Shown: in pieces, positions 7,050-11,865 of the stretch | Layout of the letters: the number at the start of each line of letters is the position of its first letter | How positions within the stretch are numbered: position 1 is the stretch's first letter | Assembly: GCA_946886405.1 (NCBI GenBank) | Contig: CAMPIO010000105.1 | Span: 1 to 11,865, forward strand | From: an uncultured Pseudoxanthomonas sp. | GTDB lineage: Bacteria; Pseudomonadota; Gammaproteobacteria; Xanthomonadales; Xanthomonadaceae | Direction of reading: 5' to 3' | DNA: 11,865 nucleotides | Notes under the pieces: model-generated | Told to the model about the DNA's origin: nothing | The model's database searches: none | Seen by the model: the letters and a program-made list of their open reading frames with translations, nothing else | Position numbers and translations under genes: made by a program

Positions 7050-8069
7050 ATGACCCTGCCCTCCTTCACTTCCGGCGAACTGGCCGCGCGCTTCGGACTG
7101 GAGCTGCGTGGCGACGCGGGCCTGCCCATCGTAGGCGTGGCGACGCTGGCACGCGCCGAACCGGGGCAACTCGCCTTCCTGGCCAACAGCCGCTACCGCT
7201 CCCAGTTGGCGGACAGCCGCGCCAGCCTGGTCGTGCTGCGTGCCGAGGACGCCGCCGATGCAACCGGCACCGTGCTGGTGGCGAAGGATCCCTACACCGC
7301 CTTCGCGAAGATGGCGGCACTGTTCGAGCGCAAGCCGGTCCGTGAGCCGGGCATCCATCCAAGCGCCGTGATCGACCCCACCGCACGCGTTGCACCGGGT
7401 GCGCACGTGGGGCCCTTCGTCATGGTCGGCGCACGCAGCACCATCGGCGCAGGCAGCGTGCTGGGTCCCGGCTGCATCATCGGCGACGACTGCGCGGTCG
7501 GCGAGGAATGCGAACTGGTCGCCCGCGTCACCCTGGTCACTCGGGTACGCCTCGGGCAGCGTGTGCTGATCCATCCCGGCGCCGTGATCGGCGCCGATGG
7601 ATTCGGCCTGGCGATGGACAGCGGGCACTGGATCAAGGTGCCGCAACTGGGCGGCGTGGTGATCGGCGACGATTGCGAGATCGGGGCGAACACCACGATC
7701 GACCGGGGTGCGCTGGACGACACCGTACTGGAAGAAGACGTCCGCCTCGACAACCAGATCCAGATCGGCCACAACGTCCGCATCGGTGCGCACACGGCGA
7801 TGGCGGGCTGCAGCGCGGCGGCGGGTAGCGCGCGCATCGGCCGCTACTGCCTGATCGGCGGCGCCGCGGGCGTGCTCGGGCATCTGGAGATCTGCGATCG
7901 CGTGGTGGTCACTGCCATGTCGCTGGTGACCAGTTCCATCACCGAGCCCGGCGAATACTCCAGCGGCACGCCGCTCACCGACAACCGTACGTGGCGCAAG
8001 AACGCCGCCCGCTTCAAGCAACTGGACGCCTTGGCACGACGCGTGCTGGCGGCCGACAAGGAAACCTGA
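7050..8069 (+). CDS. lpxD: UDP-3-O-(3-hydroxyacyl)glucosamine N-acyltransferase
   Basis: This 339-residue cytoplasmic enzyme (E. coli 341) transfers a 3-hydroxyacyl chain from acyl-ACP to the 2-amino group of UDP-3-O-acylglucosamine, the third step of lipid A synthesis. The N-terminal uridine-binding domain covers about 1-105. A left-handed beta-helix of hexapeptide repeats follows (IG.., VG.. units), then a C-terminal helix. The catalytic base is H241 in QIGHNV (E. coli H239), and H278 in LGHLEICD matches E. coli H276. The strongly conserved IGADGFG-type and TTIDRGALDDT blocks are present. At the position of E. coli M290, which limits N-acyl length, I place L292. ATG 7050 gives an N-terminus that aligns with the family; it has no clear ribosome-binding site. 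The stop overlaps the fabZ start as TGATG. Confidence 0.96.
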   Translation: MTLPSFTSGELAARFGLELRGDAGLPIVGVATLARAEPGQLAFLANSRYRSQLADSRASLVVLRAEDAADATGTVLVAKDPYTAFAKMAALFERKPVREPGIHPSAVIDPTARVAPGAHVGPFVMVGARSTIGAGSVLGPGCIIGDDCAVGEECELVARVTLVTRVRLGQRVLIHPGAVIGADGFGLAMDSGHWIKVPQLGGVVIGDDCEIGANTTIDRGALDDTVLEEDVRLDNQIQIGHNVRIGAHTAMAGCSAAAGSARIGRYCLIGGAAGVLGHLEICDRVVVTAMSLVTSSITEPGEYSSGTPLTDNRTWRKNAARFKQLDALARRVLAADKET

Positions 8070-8524
8070 TGACCCTGGACCTGCAACTGCCCGTCGACTC
8101 GGCCACCATCCGCCAACTGCTGCCGCACCGCTATCCGTTCCTGCTGGTCGATCGCGTGGTGGAGTTCGAGAAGGACAAGCGCGTGCTGGCGTACAAGAAC
8201 GTCACCCAGAACGAACCGTTCTTCACCGGCCATTTCCCCGACCGTCCCATCATGCCGGGCGTGCTGATCATCGAGGCGCTCGCGCAGGCCGGCGGCCTGC
8301 TGACCCAGCTTTCGCACCAGGGCGATACCGCCGGCCGCATGTTCTACATGGTGAAGGTGGAAAACGCGCGCTTCACGCGCATGGTGGTGCCCGGCGATCG
8401 GCTGGACCTGGACGTCACCCTGAAGCGGCTGATCCGCAACATGGCCTTCTACACCGGTGTGGCGTCGGTCAACGGCGAACAGGTCGCCTGCGCCGACGTG
8501 TTGTGCGCCGAGGATACCCGCTGA
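8069..8524 (+). CDS. fabZ: 3-hydroxyacyl-[acyl-carrier-protein] dehydratase FabZ
   Basis: This 151-residue hot-dog-fold enzyme dehydrates 3-hydroxyacyl-ACP in fatty acid elongation. It competes with LpxA and LpxD for the same 3-hydroxyacyl-ACP pool, which explains why it sits between them. [13 protein letters not shown] near the N-terminus is the family signature. The catalytic pair is H55 in [13 protein letters not shown] and E69 in [10 protein letters not shown]. The length is normal. The start overlaps the lpxD stop by one base, with AAGGA (8058-8062) six bases upstream. An in-frame reading from 7991 inside lpxD is rejected, since the family N-terminus begins at 8069. The lpxA start follows its stop by one base, so expression of the three enzymes is probably tied together. 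Confidence 0.96.
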   Translation: MTLDLQLPVDSATIRQLLPHRYPFLLVDRVVEFEKDKRVLAYKNVTQNEPFFTGHFPDRPIMPGVLIIEALAQAGGLLTQLSHQGDTAGRMFYMVKVENARFTRMVVPGDRLDLDVTLKRLIRNMAFYTGVASVNGEQVACADVLCAEDTR

Positions 8525-8525
8525 G

Positions 8526-9314
8526 ATGAGCGCCCCCACCGCCATCCATCCCAGCGCGGTCGTCGATCCCGGCGCGATGCTGGGTGAAGGCGTGCGCATC
8601 GGTCCGTTCGCCTATGTCGGTCCGGAGGTCGAGATTGGTGACGGCACGCTGATCGGTCCGCACTGCACGGTCACCGGCCCCACCCGCATCGGACGCGACA
8701 ACCACGTCGTCGGTCACGCTGCCATCGGTGGCGATCCGCAGGACAAGAAGTTCAAGGGTGAGCGCGTCGAACTGGTCATCGGCGACCGCAACCAGGTGCG
8801 CGAGTTCGTCACCATCAACCGCGGCACCGTCACCGGCGGCGGCATCACCCGTGTCGGCAACGACAACATGCTGCTGGCCTACACGCACGTGGCGCACGAC
8901 TGCATCGTCGGCAACCACTGCGTGTTCTCCAACAACGCCACGCTCGCGGGCCACGTGACGGTCGAGGACTGGGTGATCATGAGCGGCTTCGCTGGCGTGC
9001 ATCAATTCTGCCGCGTCGGCGCCCACGCCTTCATCGGCATGGGGGTGCTGCTGAGCGGCGACGTGCCGCCGTTCACCATGGTCGCCGGCGATGCCGCAGG
9101 CCGGCCACGCGGCATCAATGCGGAGGGCCTCAAGCGTCGCGGTTTCGACGCCGACCGCATCGCGGCCATCAAGCGCGCCTACCGCACGCTGTACGTCGCC
9201 GGCCTGCCGCTGGCGGAAGCCAAGCAGCAACTCGCCGAGCAGGCACAGGGCAGCGACGACGTGAAGGCGCTGCTGCAGTTCATCGAAAGCGGCGACCGGC
9301 CGCTGCAGCGCTGA
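8526..9314 (+). CDS. lpxA: Acyl-ACP--UDP-N-acetylglucosamine O-acyltransferase
   Basis: This 262-residue enzyme, the same length as E. coli LpxA, starts lipid A synthesis by moving a 3-hydroxyacyl chain to the 3-OH of UDP-GlcNAc in the cytoplasm. The body is a left-handed beta-helix of hexapeptide repeats (residues about 5-190) with a C-terminal helical part ([11 protein letters not shown] onward). The catalytic base is H124 in THVAHDC (E. coli H125), and HQF begins at H159 (E. coli H160). Ungapped alignment from there places M172 at the E. coli hydrocarbon-ruler residue G173. Pseudomonas aeruginosa also has Met there and adds C10 chains, so this enzyme probably prefers chains near C10-C11, not C14. 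AGGA (8511-8514) lies 11 bases before the ATG. The stop overlaps lpxB as TGATG. Confidence 0.97.
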   Translation: MSAPTAIHPSAVVDPGAMLGEGVRIGPFAYVGPEVEIGDGTLIGPHCTVTGPTRIGRDNHVVGHAAIGGDPQDKKFKGERVELVIGDRNQVREFVTINRGTVTGGGITRVGNDNMLLAYTHVAHDCIVGNHCVFSNNATLAGHVTVEDWVIMSGFAGVHQFCRVGAHAFIGMGVLLSGDVPPFTMVAGDAAGRPRGINAEGLKRRGFDADRIAAIKRAYRTLYVAGLPLAEAKQQLAEQAQGSDDVKALLQFIESGDRPLQR

Positions 9315-10519
9315 TGGAGACGCTGCGGGAGCCCGGCCACTCGACTCCCGCCGCACCCCCGCTGCGCATTGCGCTGTGCGCGGGCGAAGCGTCGGGTGAT
9401 GGTCTCGGCGCCGGCCTGGTCAACGCACTGAGACAGCGATTTCCGCACGCCGAATTCGCCGGCATCGGTGGTGATGCCATGCGCGTCGCCGGCTGCGAGA
9501 CGTGGTTCGATGCGAACGAACTCGCCGTGATGGGTCTGGCCGAAGTGCTTCGCCACCTGCCCCGCCTGCTTCGCCTGCGCAGGGCGTTCCGGCAGCGCGT
9601 GCTGGCGTGGACACCTGATGTGTACATCGGCATCGACGCGCCCGACTTCAACCTCGGCATCGAGCGCTGGCTGAAGGAGCGCGGCGTGCGCACCGTACAT
9701 TACGTCAGCCCATCGGTATGGGCCTGGCGCGAGAAGCGTGCCGAAAAGATCGGCCACAGCGCGGACCGCGTGCTCTGCCTGTTTCCGATGGAGCCTCCGA
9801 TCTACGCGAAACATCGCGTCGATGCGCGCTTCGTGGGCCACCCGATGGCGGATGACATCCCGTTGGAGCCGGATCGCGACGCGGCACGCGCCTCGCTCGG
9901 TCTTTCGCCGGATGCGAAGGTTCTGGCGGTATTGCCCGGCAGCCGGCTTGGCGAGATCGAACGGCTGGCCCCGGCATTCTTCGAGGCCGCGCGCCGCGTC
10001 GCTGCACAGATTCCCGGGCTGCAGATCGTGGTGCCCGCCGCCAATGCCGCCTGCTGCCAGGCACTGGAAGCCCGGTTCGCCACGCACGGTGCGGATGCAG
10101 CGTGGCATCTGCTCGACGGACGCGCGCGCGAAGCCATGATCGCCAGCGATGTCGTCCTGCTCGCTTCGGGCACCGCGACACTGGAAGCGATGCTGTGCAA
10201 GCGGCCGATGGTGGTCGGCTACCGGATCGCACCGTTGACGTATCGCATCGTCAAAGGGTTGGGACTGCTGAAGGTGGAGCGTTACGCGCTGCCGAACGTG
10301 CTGGCGGGCGAGGAGATCGCGCCGGAGCTGATGCAGGACGACTGCACGCCCGAGCCGTTGTCCAAGGCCGTGCTGCGCTGGTTCCGCGAACCGGACGCCG
10401 TCGCCGCGCTGCAGCCCACCTACGTGCGACTGCACGAGCAGTTGCGCAAGGATGCCTCGGCCAGCGCCGCCGATGCGGTGGCGGAACTGGTATTCCCCGC
10501 TTCTGTAGGAGCGACGTAA
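9314..10519 (+). CDS. lpxB: Lipid-A-disaccharide synthase
   Basis: This 401-residue GT-B glycosyltransferase (family GT19) joins UDP-2,3-diacylglucosamine to lipid X, forming the beta-1,6 disaccharide of lipid A at the inner face of the inner membrane. Motifs are AGEASGDGLGAGL at 23-35, GIDAPDFN ending at N113, LPGSRLGEIERL from 207, and the donor-binding LLASGTATLEAM from 282. It is about 19 residues longer than E. coli LpxB (382), owing to a Pro/Ala-rich N-terminus and a short tail. The last residues (about VGAT) and the TAA stop are encoded by a REP repeat (10503-10528), so the native C-terminus may have been reshaped by that element. The start overlaps the lpxA stop as TGATG and has no clear ribosome-binding site, so coupling is likely. 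Confidence 0.96.
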   Translation: METLREPGHSTPAAPPLRIALCAGEASGDGLGAGLVNALRQRFPHAEFAGIGGDAMRVAGCETWFDANELAVMGLAEVLRHLPRLLRLRRAFRQRVLAWTPDVYIGIDAPDFNLGIERWLKERGVRTVHYVSPSVWAWREKRAEKIGHSADRVLCLFPMEPPIYAKHRVDARFVGHPMADDIPLEPDRDAARASLGLSPDAKVLAVLPGSRLGEIERLAPAFFEAARRVAAQIPGLQIVVPAANAACCQALEARFATHGADAAWHLLDGRAREAMIASDVVLLASGTATLEAMLCKRPMVVGYRIAPLTYRIVKGLGLLKVERYALPNVLAGEEIAPELMQDDCTPEPLSKAVLRWFREPDAVAALQPTYVRLHEQLRKDASASAADAVAELVFPASVGAT

Positions 10520-10528
10520 GTCGCGACC
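10503..10528 (+). repeat. REP element, copy 1, overlapping the lpxB stop
   Basis: The 26-base unit carries the GTAG head (10505-10508) and an internal palindrome GCGAC-GTAA-GTCGC (10511-10524). This matches the GTAG-type REP sequences that are widespread in Xanthomonadaceae and Pseudomonas and are mobilised by RAYT transposases. Its reverse complement recurs at 10628-10653 with 25 of 26 bases identical. The TAA of the palindrome loop (10517-10519) is the lpxB stop codon. No RAYT gene is in the window. Confidence 0.8.
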
Positions 10529-10592
10529 GCACGCCATGACCGCCACAACGTCGTCATCGCCCGATGGACAAAGCCGCTCGCCCTTCCTGTTT

Positions 10593-10630
10593 GCCGGGAG
10601 AAAGCTCTTCCGCAAGGTCGTTTTCCCGGT
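10593..10630 (+). repeat. Hairpin within the REP spacer
   Basis: GCCGGGAGAA (10593-10602) can pair with TTTTCCCGGT (10621-10630), with two G-U pairs and an 18-base loop. It competes with the first three bases of REP copy 2. No function can be assigned. The rest of the 147-base gap between lpxB and rnhB shows no gene. Confidence 0.3.
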
Positions 10631-10653
10631 CGCGACTCACGTCGCTCCTACAG
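10628..10653 (-). repeat. REP element, copy 2, inverted
   Basis: This is the inverted partner of the copy at 10503-10528, differing only at one loop base (GTGA for GTAA when read on the minus strand). The GTAG head lies at 10648-10651 on the minus strand, so both heads point outward, as in REP doublets (REPINs). The 99-base spacer (10529-10627) is longer than I expect for a typical REPIN. The pair could form a long hairpin in an lpxB-rnhB transcript. The rnhB ribosome-binding site starts at its edge. Confidence 0.8.
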
Positions 10654-10666
10654 GGAGACCCTCTCG

Positions 10667-11272
10667 ATGACGGGTTCCTCCCTGTTCCCGGATCTGGTCG
10701 TCCGCCTCGTCGCCGGCGTCGATGAAGCAGGTCGCGGCCCCTTGGCCGGCCCGGTCGCCGTCGCGGCCGTGATCCTCGACGCGTCGCGACCCATCGAAGG
10801 ACTCAACGATTCCAAGCAACTGAGCGAAGCGAAGCGGGAAGCGCTGTTCCCGCTGATCCAGCAGCGCGCGCTTGCGTGGCAGGTCATCTTCGTCGAGCCC
10901 GACGAGATCGACCGGCTCAACATCCTGCAGGCCACGCTGGAAGGCATGCGCCGTGCCATCGCGGCGCTGCAGCCGCTGCCGGAGCTGGTCCGCATCGATG
11001 GCAACCGCGCGCCGAAGGGATTGAATTGCATGGCCGAGACGCTGGTCGGTGGCGACGCCATCGAACCCGCGATCATGGCGGCGTCGATCCTGGCGAAAGT
11101 ATCGCGCGACCGGCTGATGGTGCAGTTGCACGCCACGTTCCCGCAGTACGGCTTCGATGTGCACAAGGGGTATCCCACGCCCGCGCATCTGTCCGCATTG
11201 ACGCAGCACGGACCCTGCGTCCATCACCGGCGCAGCTTCGCGCCCGTGCGCGAGGCCTTCAACCGGCGCTGA
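10667..11272 (+). CDS. rnhB: Ribonuclease HII
   Basis: This 201-residue cytoplasmic enzyme cuts the RNA strand of RNA-DNA hybrids and single ribonucleotides left in DNA by the replicase. The acidic active site is complete: D19 and E20 in [15 protein letters not shown]111 in [10 protein letters not shown], and D130 in [10 protein letters not shown]. The GRG motif (22-24), [11 protein letters not shown] and [10 protein letters not shown], plus the C-terminal HHRRSF.PV, all match the family. The length is near E. coli RnhB (198). ATG 10667 has GGGAG (10653-10657) nine bases upstream. The gene follows lpxB as in E. coli, but is separated from it by the REP pair. dnaE, the usual next gene, is not the next gene here. 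Confidence 0.97.
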   Translation: MTGSSLFPDLVVRLVAGVDEAGRGPLAGPVAVAAVILDASRPIEGLNDSKQLSEAKREALFPLIQQRALAWQVIFVEPDEIDRLNILQATLEGMRRAIAALQPLPELVRIDGNRAPKGLNCMAETLVGGDAIEPAIMAASILAKVSRDRLMVQLHATFPQYGFDVHKGYPTPAHLSALTQHGPCVHHRRSFAPVREAFNRR

Positions 11273-11290
11273 CGGCACGCGCCATCAGAG

Positions 11291-11319
11291 GTGACCATCG
11301 GCACGGTGTCCATGGTCAC
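11291..11319 (+). other. Inverted repeat after rnhB
   Basis: GTGACCAT (11291-11298) and ATGGTCAC (11312-11319) are perfect inverted repeats around a 13-base spacer. No T tract follows, so it is a poor terminator; it could be an RNA stem or an operator-like site. Two weaker stems follow in the same 146-base gap: CATGCG-TCAT-CGCATG (11340-11355), and GCATCC (11370-11375) with GGGTGC (11390-11395). The gap otherwise holds no gene I can support. Confidence 0.35.
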
Positions 11320-11408
11320 GATGGCTTCCAGCAGGCGCGCATGCGTCATCGCATGGGCAACATGGCCTTGCATCCCGCGCTCCGTGCACGGGTGCCCTCT
11401 TCCCCCAC

Positions 11409-11413
11409 GAGGT
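11409..11413 (+). promoter_or_regulatory. Ribosome-binding site of the unknown gene
   Basis: GAGGT sits five bases before ATG 11419, a strong match to the anti-Shine-Dalgarno sequence. It decides the start over upstream in-frame ATGs such as the one at 11353. Confidence 0.6.
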
Positions 11414-11418
11414 GCGCC

Positions 11419-11826
11419 ATGAGCCTGCTGAATCCTGTTCCTGCTCCTTCCTCCACCCCGCATCCGGTCGACGACGCGCGCGTGCAGTTGCTGCGCAGCC
11501 TGCTGGCGGACCGAAACTGGTCCTCGCCCCCCCTTCTTCGCACCCGCCTCCAGCAGGCGTTGGCGCAGCTGCGCGAGCCCGGCGCGGCGCTGCTGGATGA
11601 ATCCACCTGGCTGCTGGTTGCCGACGAGACCGCGCGCTATCTGGATTTCCGGCGCCTGCGCAGCCTCGAAGCGCAACTTCGTGGCTGTCCGCCTGAAGCA
11701 CTGCAGTACACCCGCACCGAATGGGAAGCCGCACGCAGCGCCGAAGCGGCACTGGAATCCCACCTGCGGCACGTCCGCTTCAGCAGCTATGCCCCGGAAC
11801 CGGTACCGATGTTCCGGATCCACTGA
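11419..11826 (+). CDS. Hypothetical protein of 135 residues
   Basis: I do not recognise this protein. It has a good ribosome-binding site (GAGGT, 11409-11413) and codon use like its neighbours, so I take it as a real gene. Residues 1-17 are rich in Pro and Ser and probably disordered. From about residue 18 to 118 it is rich in Leu, Arg, Ala and Glu and looks mainly helical (VQLLRSLLADR, LLRTRLQQALAQL, LDFRRLRSLEAQL). There is a single Cys, no signal peptide and no membrane segment, so it is probably cytoplasmic and soluble. The tail PVPMFRIH is Pro-rich again. It sits after rnhB, where E. coli has dnaE, and is followed by a stem-loop. A role in replication or RNA metabolism can only be guessed from position, and I assign none. 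Confidence 0.7.
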   Translation: MSLLNPVPAPSSTPHPVDDARVQLLRSLLADRNWSSPPLLRTRLQQALAQLREPGAALLDESTWLLVADETARYLDFRRLRSLEAQLRGCPPEALQYTRTEWEAARSAEAALESHLRHVRFSSYAPEPVPMFRIH

Positions 11827-11831
11827 CTCGC

Positions 11832-11854
11832 GGTGCGGCCCATGCAGCCGCACC
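11832..11854 (+). terminator. Stem-loop after the unknown gene
   Basis: GGTGCGGC (11832-11839) pairs perfectly with GCCGCACC (11847-11854) around a 7-base loop, five bases after the stop codon at 11824-11826. The following CTCCCCACCCG has no T run, so it is either a weak intrinsic terminator or an RNA 3' end stabiliser. Confidence 0.45.
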
Positions 11855-11865
11855 CTCCCCACCCG

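Noticed and set aside
9179..10615. 478-codon open frame on the minus strand opposite lpxB
   Set aside because: It is a shadow of lpxB and crosses its end and the REP; no recognisable motif.
1..11865. CRISPR array, tRNA or rRNA gene, insertion sequence, prophage, defence or biosynthetic system
   Set aside because: No regular direct repeats, no cloverleaf, and no transposase, nuclease or helicase module was seen. Apart from the REP pair and one unknown gene, all content is conserved housekeeping genes.

Overview
This GC-rich window reads as chromosomal housekeeping DNA from a gammaproteobacterium, most likely of the family Xanthomonadaceae (Lysobacteraceae; the Pseudoxanthomonas, Stenotrophomonas, Luteimonas and Lysobacter group). 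The placement rests on gene order, protein sequence style (BamA, LpxA, LpxB) and a GTAGGAGCGAC-type REP repeat. It was made by reading alone; no database was searched.

All genes lie on the + strand. Positions 2-127 hold the end of frr (ribosome recycling factor), which carries an in-frame TAG at 44-46. Then follow uppS (136-894), cdsA (891-1751), dxr (1754-2941) and rseP (2955-4328), packed with overlaps or gaps of at most 13 bases. A 121-base gap holds a sigma-E-like promoter in front of bamA (4451-6931). A second gap of about 118 bases holds a terminator-like hairpin and a near-leaderless start for lpxD (7050-8069), fabZ (8069-8524), lpxA (8526-9314) and lpxB (9314-10519), which overlap or nearly touch. 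A third gap is filled by two inverted REP copies, the first of which supplies the lpxB stop codon. Then come rnhB (10667-11272), a gap of 146 bases with several hairpins, and a 135-residue protein of unknown function (11419-11826). A stem-loop closes the window.

The genes form an envelope-building cluster. Dxr commits carbon to isoprenoids, and UppS builds the C55 lipid carrier used for peptidoglycan and O-antigen. CdsA makes CDP-diacylglycerol for phospholipids. RseP is the intramembrane protease of the sigma-E envelope-stress pathway, BamA inserts outer-membrane beta-barrels, and LpxD, FabZ, LpxA and LpxB carry out early lipid A steps. frr and rnhB are the usual neighbours at the two ends. 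Compared with E. coli, skp is missing between bamA and lpxD, and an extra small gene follows rnhB where dnaE would be expected.

I see no defence system, phage, plasmid or biosynthetic island, and no clearly new system. The points most worth checking are: the stop codon inside frr; a Met at the acyl-length position of LpxA; a two-cysteine insert in the BamA barrel; the sigma-E-like promoter; the REP pair that ends lpxB; a six-codon mini-ORF linking dxr and rseP; and the unknown gene after rnhB.
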